NCBI GenBank assembly: GCA_958510875.1
Contig: OY294067.1
Span: 247,085,736 to 247,149,735 of the forward strand
Origin: Endomychus coccineus
Taxonomy: Eukaryota > Arthropoda > Insecta > Coleoptera > Endomychidae
Direction: 5' to 3'
Length of the DNA stretch: 64,000 nucleotides
Shown here: in pieces, positions 19,401 to 27,214 of the stretch
Numbering within the stretch: the first letter of the stretch is position 1
Layout of the letters: each line of letters begins with the position of its first letter
Made by a program: the position numbers and the translations under genes
Notes under the pieces: generated by a model
Told to the model about the DNA's origin: nothing
The model's input: only the letters and a program-made list of their open reading frames with translations
The model's database searches: none

Positions 19401-22250
19401 TAATTTGATTCTACCGGCTAGGTTTCTTATTGTATTTTGAATCTTATGTTTGTTTTGAATTGAATAATGAACTTTTACCTTTTTATTTTATATGGAATTA
19501 TATATGGAATTAAACACAATGTTCTTTGAATGTTAAAACTTTTAATATTTAAATTTCTATGACTCTAATTTATCTCGGGTACCAATTTTTAGAATGTTAT
19601 GTTCAAATAGATCTATGATCTAACCTCAAAATTATTTACTATTAATCTTTGTTTACAAAGTTATAATCTACAACCTTTCTTTCAGATTTACAGACAGATA
19701 ATAATACAATGGAGAAATAATAAATAAACTTACGTTTAGTTTATATCCAAGAATATGTTTGAAAAATGTAGGCAATGTTCAATAGGCTTGATCTTCTTAT
19801 TAATTTGATAATTCACTTTAACCGTACACAATTTCTCTGCTATACACAATAAACACAGGTAAACTATGGTTACTTCTTTTGAAATCAGGAACTGTTGAAA
19901 ATTGTTAACTTAGTTTTATTCTTTTTATTAAAGATATGAAACTCTTCAATGATGGATTGGAACTTTATCGAAGGCTGGTTATCGTTCGATGATACTTATG
20001 AATTGTAGGTTATTATAACCTTTAAACTTTGTTCGGAGACTTGGAACACTACTTGACTTGTTGAAATTATTTACTAACTTCGGTTACTTTGAACTTCTCG
20101 AAGATTGGAACACTTGTGTTCACCGATGTTTATCCAATAAACTAAGGTTATGGAAAATTTTATGAGTTGCAGGAGTACCTTGACTCTACAGATGTTGATT
20201 GCTAACTTTTTTGGTTATGTTGAAATTTTGTGAGTTGCAGGAGTACCTTCACTCCACAGATGTAATGGCTAACTTTTTTGGTTATGTTAAAAATTTTGTG
20301 AGTTGCAGGAGTTCCTTGACTCTTCAGATGTAATGGCAAACTGACTTGGCTTGTCTTCAGATGCCTTTTATAGGCCTTCAAAACCGACGCTACTTGATGT
20401 CATAATCCACCTATGAGGTGCTTTCTTTACCTATCAAGAATGCTTTGGTGATTGTTGCAAACTGACAGAAGTTTTACATTGTTACCCGTCTGACGTTTAT
20501 AAAACCGCCTCGACCAATCAGAATTTAGAATTCTACAAATTTTGAATTATTGGAGATTTTCAACTTATTTCAATTGATGATGATTCCTTCTTTTTAAATT
20601 AATATTGCCTACATTTTTCCACACACTTTGGTATAAGATAACCTATGATTAGGTTATTATTAATATGATTATTCCAATAATTATTATAAATTTGACAGTT
20701 GTCATTCTTAAAAACTAATACATAATATAATATATCAATAACATTTCTTTAACATTATATAACTCAAATTTACTAATCCTAACTTATATCTATAACATTT
20801 TTCAATAGTTTGTGCTATCTCATTTTGTAATCATTTTAATTATGATTTCTGCCTTCGTAACACTGTACGTTTATTCACTTTCACTGAAGTTCTTGTTTTA
20901 CACTTCTAATTCTAATTACATTGTTGTTTATTTTGTTTTACATTGTTTATTATATTATACTAACTATTATTTAATTTTTAATATTGTTTTTAATTCCATA
21001 TAATATCTTATTATTAATCTTTTCTCATTTTCAATGTTCGGTAAGTTCTAATTTTTATCATTTTTGTTGTTTAGGAAATGAAATCATAACAATATGTTGA
21101 AATTGTAGGGTGTTTAATTCGAGACCTTTACTCTAATAATGCAAAATTTTAATTCTAGATTTTGGAAAAGTATGTCTCGTTTCTAGAAAATGTTTAGAGA
21201 AAGATGAATCTGTTTTATAAAGTCTAAACAATCTAAAATATACCTTATATTTATTTCCTATATTACGACTTGATTTAAAGTTAACATACTCTGAACCTAA
21301 TAGGTTCAATGAACATAAGATGCTTAAGACTTTCAAAAACCAGTTCCACATTTGTAGATCATTTCTCAATAATAACCATTCCTTCCCTGAAATAGGCAAT
21401 TCACAAACACTATAAATAAGAAACAATCACTCTTATCCACTACAAATACAGTTAAAATACTAAGGACCTCGTCCTATCGGAGGTTAGAAACTCCAAGCGG
21501 CAACGTTATCGCAGATTACTTTGTTGACTTTTTATATATTTTTGGGTGTACTAGGTTAAAGTAGGATATTTGAAAGTTTATTCTTGTAATAGATTGATTT
21601 TAGCAATTCAAGCCGCTGGAAATACTAAGTTATTAGGAAACAGGTTATTTTAATATTTGTTTTTGTAATTGATTGCTTTTTCTTCTTACCCTTGTACACA
21701 TGTTGTTAAAGTGCATGTAAATGAACACCGCGAATTTCCGTGAAAACAAACTATTCAGTTGTTTAATACAAGTCTTGTAACTAGTACTCATAGATAACTC
21801 TACTCCGTAGTACTGTGAATACTGATGTGAACACACTATAACAAATAATCACCCTCATCCTCTATACATCCACTAAAATATTGTTAAAGTACTGAGCACC
21901 TTATTTCAGCTACTAAGTAGCGATATCATCAGAGTAAACTCTGATGATGGCTGCTTGGTAGCTGAAAGGTCCTGAGTACTTTAACAGTATTTTCAGTGAA
22001 TGAACGTGATTGTTTCTTATTAGTAGTAATAACACTCTTCGTTTACCGACTTACTGTAATTTATTTACATATTTATTGGTGTTGAGTTTAATTTTTGATG
22101 TAGTATATACGTACCGTACTTATTCCAACATCCAATGAATTTACAAAATTTAATATTATTTTGTTTCAAAAATTGAAATATCAGCGCTTGATCCAAACAA
22201 TTAATTTCTACAAATAGAATTATTAACGCCACAACAAGATTCTTCATCAT
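7445..22250 (-). CDS. IR75-like ionotropic receptor, N-terminal half (partial)
   Basis: Ionotropic receptors are glutamate-receptor-like chemosensory channels in sensory cilia. Five minus-strand exons join in phase: 22250-22115, 18891-18746, 12131-11793, 7855-7728 and 7615-7445, all with GT/AG borders and giving about 306 codons. MMKNLVVALIILFVEINC is a signal peptide, so I start at 22250; an earlier in-frame Met at 22385 is less likely. Exon 2 has TFLTPTEFLKSGDILH and YVLDYSC. Exon 3 has FYNLYNPGFRNGATLRI, typical of IR75 proteins. Exons 4-5 read like the S1 ligand-binding half (GGIDEGIAFLL, ARIQFIDFVMPSYIFR). Exon 5 ends at a good GTAGGT donor, so more exons are expected, but membrane segments and S2 are absent from the window. 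The subfamily is from motif memory. Confidence 0.75.
8059..8190 (-). ncRNA. Degenerate hammerhead-like terminus, inverted to 11510-11632
   Basis: On the minus strand, CTGATGA (8135-8129) is followed by a weak stem II region and then GAAAT, AGCTGTC (to about 8105). The site is a diverged copy of the better motif at 11548-11590. The flanks match in inverted orientation over about 120 bp (GATCGAT, CTAAATAGTT and GACAGCT blocks). Stem II pairing is largely lost and GAAAC has become GAAAT, so activity is unlikely. Confidence 0.5.
8190..9550. other. Intron sequence, no gene seen
   Basis: This is A+T-rich receptor intron 3 sequence. The only open frame of note (8221-8439) has no recognisable motif. 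No clear repeat borders were found here. Confidence 0.5.
9550..9900 (+). repeat. Dispersed repeat family A, copy 1
   Basis: The core here is AACTCCAAGCGGCAAGG, then TCACAGGTTAGTTTGTC, then TTTTTGGTAATATTAGGTTA. It recurs at 21476-21730, at 24345-24579 plus 27215-27290 (split by a later insertion), and on the minus strand near 32736-32880. The shared sequence extends to ATTGATTGATGTT and AAAGTGCATGTA near 9895. Length is about 350 bp. No coding capacity or terminal inverted repeats were seen. It could be a SINE or a non-autonomous DNA element. Confidence 0.7.
10182..10252. repeat. Perfect 29-bp inverted repeat (hairpin)
   Basis: The arms at 10182-10210 and 10224-10252 are exact reverse complements, beginning GAAGGAACGCATTTTTTG, with a 13-base loop. 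The origin is unknown; it may be the tip of a foldback element. Confidence 0.9.
10778..11167 (+). CDS. Unidentified single-exon ORF, 129 aa, inside receptor intron
   Basis: This is an intact frame from ATG 10778 (context AAATCATGG) to TAA 11165-11167. AATAAA overlaps and follows the stop at 11163-11168, and another lies near 11194. The product is Lys/Glu-rich, with no signal peptide or membrane helix, and reads like a small soluble helical protein (LQCLLEKTELNPHQENLFSA, YYIYYIKHRHLIEVERE, LRREEFKSEFQKYLALMKEI). It lies on the strand opposite the receptor, within its third intron, and inside the segment bounded by the inverted hammerhead termini (8059-11632). It could be a nested host gene, a retrocopy, or an ORF of that element. 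I do not recognise the family. Confidence 0.45.
   Translation: MAVNYQETNFKPYGVCKSSSEIGDINMSHKNLKYLQCLLEKTELNPHQENLFSAIQKILEENIPSFLRKTRIQQNKIASKYYIYYIKHRHLIEVEREDNHYPCYSPLRREEFKSEFQKYLALMKEIFGK
11510..11640 (+). ncRNA. Hammerhead ribozyme motif with palindromic stem III
   Basis: All hammerhead core parts are present: CTGATGA (11554-11560), stem II GCC/GGC with loop AGAGAA (11561-11572), GAAAC (11573-11577), and the cleavage-type GTC ending at 11584. Stem III would be the palindrome ACAGCTGT (11576-11583), too short to fold well alone but able to pair between two molecules. Stem I can form: GTTC 11548-11551 with GAAC 11587-11590, plus A11553 with T11585. Such type I hammerheads with minimal stem III are known from Penelope-like elements. 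The flanks are repeated in inverted orientation at 8059-8190. Confidence 0.8.
12236..13576 (+). mobile_element. DD41D mariner-like element, complete ends
   Basis: The element is 1341 bp, flanked by TA at 12234-12235 and 13577-13578. The 31-bp terminal inverted repeats begin CTGRGTTCCCCATAATAGAC and differ at one base (A on the left, G on the right, read inward). One transposase gene lies inside (about 12369-13435). It sits in receptor intron 2. Intact ends and target duplication point to fairly recent insertion. Confidence 0.92.
12369..13435 (+). pseudogene. DD41D transposase, near-complete, no ATG, C-terminal frameshift
   Basis: This is an IS630-Tc1-mariner transposase. The frame is open from about 12369 but has no ATG. 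It reads a helix-turn-helix region (EEVRLAFRRQFNNN, VKLWVRHWRENGSVQN, then GRRRTVRTSENIE). Catalytic motifs are MTDEANFYL (about 12812-12838), QQDVATVHTAR (13099-13131) and SPDLTAPDFFLWEYLK (13208-13255); 41 residues separate the second and third D. The usual G after QQD is V here. The frame stops at TGA 13390-13392, but the family C-terminus (VEVGGGHLEDVIF) continues in another frame to TAG at about 13433, so one small indel lies near 13388. It probably makes no active enzyme. It is not closely related to the transposase at 4025-5151. Confidence 0.85.
13750..15000 (+). mobile_element. mariner element, complete ends, decayed gene
   Basis: The element is 1251 bp between TA 13748-13749 and TA 15001-15002. 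Terminal inverted repeats of about 30 bp begin CGAGGGCAASGTGAAAAGTC and run to the CCCTGAAAAAT block. It holds one mariner transposase pseudogene (13927-14940). A second, truncated copy of the same family is at 44541-45465. Confidence 0.93.
13927..14940 (+). pseudogene. mariner (DD34D) transposase with frameshift and stops
   Basis: The frame starts at ATG 13927 (MRKSEFHVSIKHYF). It contains the mariner helix-turn-helix (RVKVHEIAEAMGISTERVRN), then WVPHLPSVDNK and the first catalytic D in VDETWIHQ (near 14377). Around 14500 the frame shifts (compare SFLGC with FWDALG). In the new frame come HQDNAPTH with the second D (about 14639) and, after a premature TAA at 14725-14727, SPDLAPCDFYLF with the third D. 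Spacing is 34 residues, the mariner signature. Further stops follow near 14770. The copy is dead. The sequence type resembles the irritans/vertumnana group, by memory. Confidence 0.9.
15001..15150 (+). repeat. Left half of a small MITE split by Copia
   Basis: It starts TATACATGTGCGAGCCGAAC and is mirrored by the right half (17533-17580), which read backwards gives GTATACATTTGTGAGCCGAAC. After removing the Copia element and one AAAAA duplication, the two halves form a unit of roughly 190-200 bp with terminal inverted repeats of about 33 bp. The mariner at 13750-15000 is inserted at or next to its left end. Confidence 0.6.
15156..17532 (+). mobile_element. Copia LTR retrotransposon, internally deleted
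   Basis: The 3' LTR is 17333-17532 (200 bp, TG...CA), preceded by a purine tract AGAAGGGG. At the left, only the first 75 bp of the LTR remain (15156-15230), identical in start to the 3' LTR, and they join directly to pol sequence at 15231. The rest of the 5' LTR, primer site, gag, protease and most of integrase are missing. Both outer borders carry a five-base duplication, AAAAA (15151-15155 and 17533-17537), so the loss came during or after integration, not by 5' truncation of an RNA copy. Confidence 0.92.
15231..17306 (+). pseudogene. Copia Pol remnant: integrase end, reverse transcriptase, RNase H
   Basis: The first frame (from 15231 to TAG at about 16694) begins in the integrase C-terminal part (TPVELFTGMKPDLSHVRVFG, then VLVGYDGNTKGYRILDP). 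A linker follows, then the Copia-type reverse transcriptase: KWVFKGKLDGNGHIHTYKAR, LDVKSAYLNGELIEDIYMEQ, QPQGFE, SLYGLKQSARLW, and catalytic LLYVDDVLVAG (about 16355-16388). A frameshift lies near 16690. The second frame (16683-17306) continues with RPDIAVAVSLLSRR and the RNase H domain (DADWAGD, MSSTEAEYVA, EDNQGCIRL, RTKHIDVCYHQIRD), ending MLILLGLQ. No start codon is present. Not functional without the deleted parts. Confidence 0.93.
17533..17600 (+). repeat. Right half of the Copia-split MITE
   Basis: Starts with the AAAAA duplication. The inverted terminal sequence CGGCTCGCAAACTGTTCGGC faces the left half at 15001-15035 and ends at GTATAC near 17575. Confidence 0.55.
17785..17950. ncRNA. 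Head-to-head pair of hammerhead-like motifs
   Basis: Two arms of about 75 bp are inverted copies. On the minus strand: CTGAAGA (17844-17838), stem II built from GCCACC and GGTTGGC, GAAAC (17817-17813), then GTT. On the plus strand: CTGTAGA (17887-17893, one core change), the same stem II, GAAAC (17914-17918), then GTC. Stem III would be the four-base palindrome ACGT, so activity would need dimer pairing. The minus copy has the full consensus core, and the plus copy has lost A6. A third relative is at 49036-49070, directly behind a Penelope GIY-YIG remnant, which ties this pair to Penelope elements. Confidence 0.75.
17951..18220 (+). mobile_element. Penelope-remnant flank shared with 49080-49410
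   Basis: Blocks GACAGACAGCTGATA, TGTCCGTGACAGA, ATATCCCTGTCA and ATATGCATTAAGTCT occur in the same order at 49215-49390. This is the non-coding downstream part of the same Penelope-type element, following its hammerhead. No frame is seen. Confidence 0.6.
18262..18390. repeat. Short inverted repeat, about 25-bp arms
   Basis: TTGAACTCAACGAGGTCTAC (near 18264) is mirrored at about 18363-18388 (GTAGACCTCGTTGGTTGAAC) around an 80-bp centre. It is MITE-like in size. Confidence 0.6.
20150..20345. repeat. About 68-bp tandem repeat, three copies
   Basis: GAGTTGCAGGAG recurs at about 20164, 20231 and 20301, followed each time by CCTT.ACTC, CAGATGT and (in the first two) TTTTTTGGTTATGTT. Confidence 0.8.
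21476..21730 (+). repeat. Dispersed repeat family A, copy 2
   Basis: It carries AAACTCCAAGCGGCAACG, the TTTTTGGGTGTACTAGGTTA block and, further on, GTACACATGTTGTTAAAGTGC, matching 9715-9895 in order and orientation. Confidence 0.65.
21849..22015. ncRNA. Inverted pair of hammerhead-like cores
   Basis: Arms of about 80 bp meet near 21936. Each contains CTGATGA (plus 21941-21947; minus 21932-21926) followed by a GC-rich stem-loop (GCTGC/GTAGC on plus) and GAAA (21964-21967). The plus copy continues GGTC. A clear stem III is not seen, so I call this hammerhead-like only. Outer parts of the arms match as AGTACTGAGCACCTT and AGGTCCTGAGTACT. Confidence 0.45.
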
Positions 22251-22970
22251 ATCAATAAGCACTGAATCTTCATATACGACCACCATTATAAGGAATGTAC
22301 CACAAATTTGCAGCACGCAACATATAACTATAAAAAGATCTCCTTTAGTATCCAAAGAGAATTCCGTACGTTTATTACGATTCATATAAAATTACAATAG
22401 CTTTACAATTCTTGAAACGGAAATTTCATGTCAAACGTTTATTAATAAGTTAGAACAAATGTGAAAAATCAAAAGCAATGATTACTTTGAACAATTTCGA
22501 GTTGATGATGAATTATGAAATAACACAGAAATTAATACTTTGATAACATTACAAAGTTATTATTGTTATTAACTAATTCTAAGACAGTGGCAGATCCAGA
22601 AAATCTTTCAAGGAGTGGCGATTTACTTCATTTTATTCCTTTTAAATTAAATGGCTTAATCTGAGCTCCCTCCCGCACTTGAAAAAAGTGCCCCTTTACA
22701 AATAACCTACTCACCTAAAATTTATTCTTGAAGATAATATTATTTACCCTTATGTGTCAGTTGATATGTTATTGCATCCAAAAACAAACCTACAAACGTA
22801 GAATTGCCTCTAGGAGATAATATATGTTTTCTCATGGGTGCAGTTAAGGCTATTGCATCCAAAAATAAACTCAGAAATAACCTACTAACCTGGAACTGCC
22901 GTTTGGAGATAATACACTAATATTTTCACTTATGTGTTTAAAGTTGATGTTATTGGATTAAGAAGAAACT
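22251..22970. other. Intergenic, no gene seen
   Basis: This is the region upstream of the receptor start. Near 22585-22690 and 22780-22930 there are diverged repeat blocks (AAAAAYAAACC, GGAGATAATA). No promoter element could be assigned with confidence. Confidence 0.4.
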
Positions 22971-22987
22971 TCCTATGTCAGGATGTC

Positions 22988-23114
22988 ACTTCTCACATAG
23001 AAAACAGCCTAGAGTTCCCAGACCTGTATATACGACCGCGTGGTATGAACTAGTTCTAATCACGGTCGTATATACAGATCTGGGAACTTGAGGCTCTTTC
23101 CTATGTGAGAAGTG
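22988..23114. repeat. Long palindrome, about 53-bp arms
   Basis: The arms 22988-23040 and 23061-23114 contain CACTTCTCACATAG, GTTCCCAGA and TGTATATACGACCG in mirrored order around a 20-base centre. The right arm also pairs with 23662-23712, so this looks like two element termini abutting head to head. Confidence 0.75.
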
Positions 23115-23715
23115 AGTCTGCTAAGCGTCAGCTGTTGCGTAGTACCAAAAGGTTGGCGCATGAGTCGAGAGATGTTGTCTAGCACGTATACGACCGTGTT
23201 CTCTGGCAACTGCCATTGTAGACTTGTAAACACAAGGAATATCGGCGTTTTTAGAAAAAAAATGACAAAACCGTGCATTGTGCCGAAATGGAAAACGGGG
23301 TACAAAAGTGTAAAGCAAAAAACTTCTGTTTTTAAAGTGCCGAAAGATGCGAAAATGCGAAAAAAGTGGATGCTTGCGATTCCGGAAAGAAATCGTTTTA
23401 ACGAGGTCTTTTTTGAAGTTATTTTCAAGGTGAGTAATACATTTTGACAAGAGTAATAGTTCTATTCCTCTCTCAAATCAGAATAGTGAATATTGCGTTA
23501 CGAGAAAAAAAATTTTACTTAAAATGTGCGGTTATTATCAATCAATCTTTGTATTATGGGGCTTGAAATTTGAACGATATGGTGCAATCCTGACAAAATA
23601 CTTTGATCCATGCGCCAGCTGGTGGCTCCCCGAGGGACTACGAGTTTGGCGACATGTAAGAGACTCATGTCAAACATAGAGATACCAGACCAGTATATAT
23701 GACCGTGGTTATAAT
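23061..23715 (+). mobile_element. Small DNA element enclosing a THAP exon
   Basis: The left terminus (CGGTCGTATATACAGATCTG, 23062-23081) and right terminus (CCAGACCAGTATATATGACC, 23685-23705) are imperfect inverted repeats, extending inward through GGAAC/GATAC and CTATGTG/CATAG. A THAP-type exon lies between them. THAP domains head P-element-type and several other transposases, so this may be the remnant 5' portion of such an element. Confidence 0.45.
23262..23429 (+). CDS. THAP-type zinc-finger exon with a mutated cysteine
   Basis: From ATG 23262 the frame reads MTKPCIVPKWKTGYKS, then SVFKVPKDAKMRKKWMLAIP, and runs to AAG at 23427-23429, followed by a GTGAGT donor. THAP domains bind DNA through a C2CH zinc site (C-x2-4-C near the N-terminus) and carry a conserved FP-K-x6-W segment, which is clear here. 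The second zinc cysteine is Trp (CIVPKW where a second Cys is expected), so the finger should not fold normally. The rest of the domain (C-x2-H) would lie in a next exon that I could not find. Most likely a decayed transposon-derived exon. Confidence 0.5.
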
Positions 23716-23777
23716 ATACCTGAATGTGGTTGATCACACCTGGCTGATTTTCATGTTAGCCCATCGACATATACATA

Positions 23778-23938
23778 TGAACTGCGCGTGGCAATGATAA
23801 GCGCGGCTAGTGCAGGCGAGACAGAGAAAACGAAGAGGCCGGATCTATCGCGTTTCTATTGGCCGGCCTTTTCGTTTTCCCTCTCTCTCGCCTGCACTAG
23901 CCGCGCTCATCATTGCCACGCGCAGTCCATGTCGATGG
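23778..23938. repeat. GC-rich palindromic element (MITE-like)
   Basis: The arms 23778-23857 and 23862-23938 are near-complete reverse complements. They contain TGCGCGTGGCAATGAT, GCGGCTAGTGCAGGCGAG and GAAAACGAA, with a short centre near 23852-23868. It is much richer in G+C than its surroundings. Confidence 0.8.
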
Positions 23939-24344
23939 TTCAGCCGGTATGCAGATCGATGATGGTTAGCGAACAGTGATAATTCTCCTATTTATCAGGG
24001 TTAGTTTCAAAGAGTTTGTTAGTCCCTGGATATCATCTTGTGTGTTGAGATTATGTGGCCTCCTCTCTATATCTATAATAGCTTATCTTAGTTTTGTAGT
24101 TTTCGATGTTAGCTAGTATCCTGGTATTGTTAAAATCTTTGTTGTGTTCTGTAGTCTTCACGTGCTCAGCTAAAAGGACAATGTAGTCTGGTTTTTCCGT
24201 ACAGCGTTCGTATGCTCATCTTTTCTCATTTCCAGTAAAAATACTGGTCTGTGCCGTTAGTTAACGGGTATAAGGCACATGTCCTCCTAAATCACGCACC
24301 AGGTTGGGAATACATGATGTTCTCATCTGCATTAATTCTTTGTT

Positions 24345-24579
24345 AACTGGCAATACCCCGCTCGATCAGACTCAAGCCGTATAGTGCTCCTAACGCCGTA
24401 CCAATTAACTGTTGATATACCAATACCGAATTCAACATTCATCATAGGTTCTGGCCTAGGTGGTAAGACCCTGATAACGTATTTTGCTTCTCGATAGCGG
24501 CATAGGTTCGAAACTTCAAGCGGCGAGGTCACCGCAGGTTGGTTAATTCTGAAATTTTCATTTATTTTTGGTAATACTA
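24345..24579 (+). repeat. Repeat family A, copy 3, left part (split)
   Basis: Matches 9570-9805: GGCCTAGG, CATAGGTTCGAAACTTCAAG, CGCAGGTTGGTTAATTC and TTTTTGGTAATACTA. It is interrupted at 24579 by the long-inverted-repeat element and resumes at 27215 with CTAGGTTAGTAGGTTATTTT. Confidence 0.7.
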
Positions 24580-25390
24580 TAGTCCAGTCACCCTGGTGTT
24601 CAAATCCCCGAAAAACAGTTTTTTTCACACAGGGGTATGAGACTTTTTTTTCATAAGATTTTTGGGTCGCTGAAAACGATGGTGTCACTCAAAAGGTCGT
24701 TTTTGACCATTTTCTGAGGTTTTTTGGGGGTATTGAGGCCAAAAATGGGTCTTTTGGGGTCAAACAAAATTCTGTGGCAAGCCTGTGGCCCTTTGCACTT
24801 TGCCCATCGAAAACGAATCACGAAGCATATAAAGGAAATGTTTGGCGCCATTTTGAAATTTTTGACACTTGGAAAAATCGTAAAAAAATAGTAACAAAAA
24901 TCGGAAAAATAAACTATTCTGGATCAAAATAGAGAACACTAATACGCAACTTTCTGCTAAAAATTTATCAAGCTAGCTATAGTAGAACTCGAGATATGGG
25001 TACTAAGACCTTTTGGCCGCTAGGGGGCGCAATTTTGAGTTCTGGAGAAAAATCTTTCGGCAGCAGCTAAGTGAGTCATCGTCCAATCTAAATCCAAGTT
25101 TGTGGCCTCGGACCTGTCATAGAAACATTTTGGCGGCGGTTCAAAGTCCACAAATGGAAAATGACTGAACGTTATGGCGCTCTAGCGGTCAAATAACAAC
25201 CTATAAAAAAAATGTCAGGTGAACAAAAAAATTGGAAATTTTCCGATCTTTAATATATCATTGGTACAGTTTTTCTCTAAAACCCCTTGTTTTTCCAGAA
25301 AACTCCAATAAACAGAAAAAGTCCAGGCTCCCCGGACGACTATGCTGTGTTAATTTTGTATCTCAGCATTTTTTTATTTATTTTGAATGA

Positions 25391-25475
25391 CTTGTGTGTA
25401 AGTGAGTAGGTGTATGTGTGAGTGAGTAGGTGTATGTGTGAGTGAGTAAGTGTATGTGTGAGTGAGTAGTGGTGT
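25391..25475. repeat. 20-bp minisatellite in the left arm
   Basis: A unit close to GTGAGTGAGTAGGTGTATGT is repeated about four times. A shorter, diverged counterpart is in the right arm near 26400-26440. Confidence 0.85.
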
Positions 25476-25664
25476 GCATGGATAGAAAGGTGTGTATTTA
25501 AGCGTACGCGCGCACGTGTGTGCAGCTGTGTACGGGCAGCATCTGTGCAAGAAAAAATGGAGGGCCTTATACTAGCTGCTATAACAAATTTCGTTACATT
25601 CGTGATAAAGTTAATCAATTAAATTTAGATGATATTGTAGCTCATGTTATTGAAACTGCAAAAT

Positions 25665-26375
25665 TCTGAAATTGGTAAATTATTTTCTCTAGAAGATATT
25701 CTGAAGAGTTCTGATATACCAATCAAAAGTACACTAAAGACCATAGTAAATAAAATTACAGATTTACATTTTGCTACTATCAATATAATGATTACATATT
25801 ATGCAATAATAAAACTATGAAAAAGCTTATTCGTCAAAAATGGAATTCGAACAAAACAAATTTGTCTTTTTCAAATGAAGAAGAAATGATAGATGCTGTG
25901 GCAAATTTGGTACTTAAGGATATTAAAAAAAAAAACTGATTATTATTTACATGACTCATATCCATCATGCAATTTTTTCTTCCAAAGCGCTGCTTCTGAC
26001 ATTCCTCAGTCATTGCATGATTTGATCTCAAAAATTATCATGAAAAGTAAAAAATCTAAGGACCAGATAAGCTCGTGGAAAAGAAAAGTTTTATCTATTT
26101 GTCATGCGATTATTAGTTCAACAATCCCGAAAAGTTTTATATCTTGTATCCTTCTGGGTTTAGGAGTTTTATTATACAAGAAAATCGGATCCAAGGACGT
26201 CATTAATATATTAGCATCCTTGGGTTTTTCAGTCAATTATGCAGAAGTGCTCAAATTCGAAGCTTCTTGTATTAAAAGTGGTCGAGAAAGCATAAAAAAA
26301 TGTATTTTTTCATTGTTATATGAATATACAAAACCCAAGTTATATCAATCATATCATTTCCAAATCATTTTATAA
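25665..26375 (+). pseudogene. Decayed unknown gene inside the long-inverted-repeat element
   Basis: The longest frame (25893-26375) encodes HDLISKIIMKSK, then AIISSTIPKSFISCILLGLG and KKIGSKDVINILASLGFSVN, YAEVLKFEASC. Upstream sequence is coding-like in other frames: KLFSLEDILKSSDIPIKSTL (about 25673-25732), and NEEEMIDAVANLVLKDI, which runs into an A-run at 25926-25938 where the frame shifts. The segment around GSKxxxxILxSLGFxxxYxEV resembles uncharacterised proteins that I recall from other invertebrate repeats, but I cannot name a family or catalytic residues. It is probably the element's own gene, now dead. Confidence 0.5.
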
Positions 26376-27214
26376 GGTATTCACCTTCCTATCCATACAC
26401 ATCACGACTCACTCACACATGCACCTTCTCACTTACACACAAGTCATACAAAATTAACACAGCATAGTCGTCCGGGGAGCCTGGACTTTTTCTGTTTATT
26501 GGAGTTTTCTGGTAAAACAAGGGGTTTTAGAGAAAAACTGTACCAATGATAAATTGAAGATCGGAAAATTTCCTATTTTTTTGTTCACTTGACATTTTTT
26601 TTATAGTTTGTTATTTCGCCGCTAGAGCGCCATAGCGTTCAGTCATTTTCCATTTGTGGACTTTAAACCGCCGCCAAAATGTTTCTATGACAGGTTCGAG
26701 GCCACAAACTTGGATTTAGATTGGACGATGACTCACTTAGCTGCTGACGAAAGATTTTTCTCCAGAACCCCCCTAGCGGCCAAAAGGTCTCGGAACCCAT
26801 ATCTCGAGTTCTACTATAGCTAGCTTGATAAATTTTGCGCAGAAAGTTGCGTATTAGTGTCCTCTATTTTGATCCAGATTAGTTTATTTTTCCGATTTTT
26901 TAAATTATGTGTCAAAAATTTCAAAATGGCGCCAAACATTTCCATTATATGCTTCGTGATTTGTTTTCAATGGGCAAGGTGCGGGAGCCTATAGGCTTAC
27001 CACAGAATTTTGTTTGACCCTAAAGGACCCATTCTTGGCCTCAAAACCCCCAAAAAATTTCAAAAAATGGTCGAAAACGGCCTTACCTCAGTTAGCGGCG
27101 TCAGTGCCATTTTTGAGTGACACCATCGTTTTCAGCGACTCAAAAAACCTATAAAAAAAAGTCTCATACCCCTGTGTGAAAAAAAGTTTTCAAAATACCA
27201 GGGTGACTGGACTG

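Larger units (their letters stand above)
18892..22114. other. Receptor intron 1: mostly unique A+T-rich DNA with repeats
   Basis: Apart from the features listed separately (tandem repeat 20150-20345, repeat family A 21476-21730, inverted hammerhead-like pair 21849-22015), this intron has no frame with recognisable motifs. Open frames at 19046-19315 and 20812-21003 are low-complexity and A+T-driven. Confidence 0.6.
24580..27214 (+). mobile_element. 2.6-kb DNA element with 840-920-bp terminal inverted repeats
   Basis: The left end TAGTCCAGTCACCCTGG and right end CCAGGGTGACTGGACTG are inverted repeats. The pairing continues through almost the whole of 24580-25500 and 26378-27214, with small differences. 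Comparison with intact repeat family A copies shows a three-base duplication, CTA (24577-24579 and 27215-27217). Between the arms lies a decayed gene (25665-26375). Termini and length do not match a superfamily I can name. The element at 33237-34676 has a similar left end. Confidence 0.85.

Noticed and set aside
23121..23450. Minus-strand frames of 109 and 122 codons
   Set aside because: They are shadows of the plus-strand THAP exon region and lack motifs.
25391..25475. Short regular repeats considered as a CRISPR array
   Set aside because: Contiguous 20-bp minisatellite units with no unique spacers, in an insect genome.
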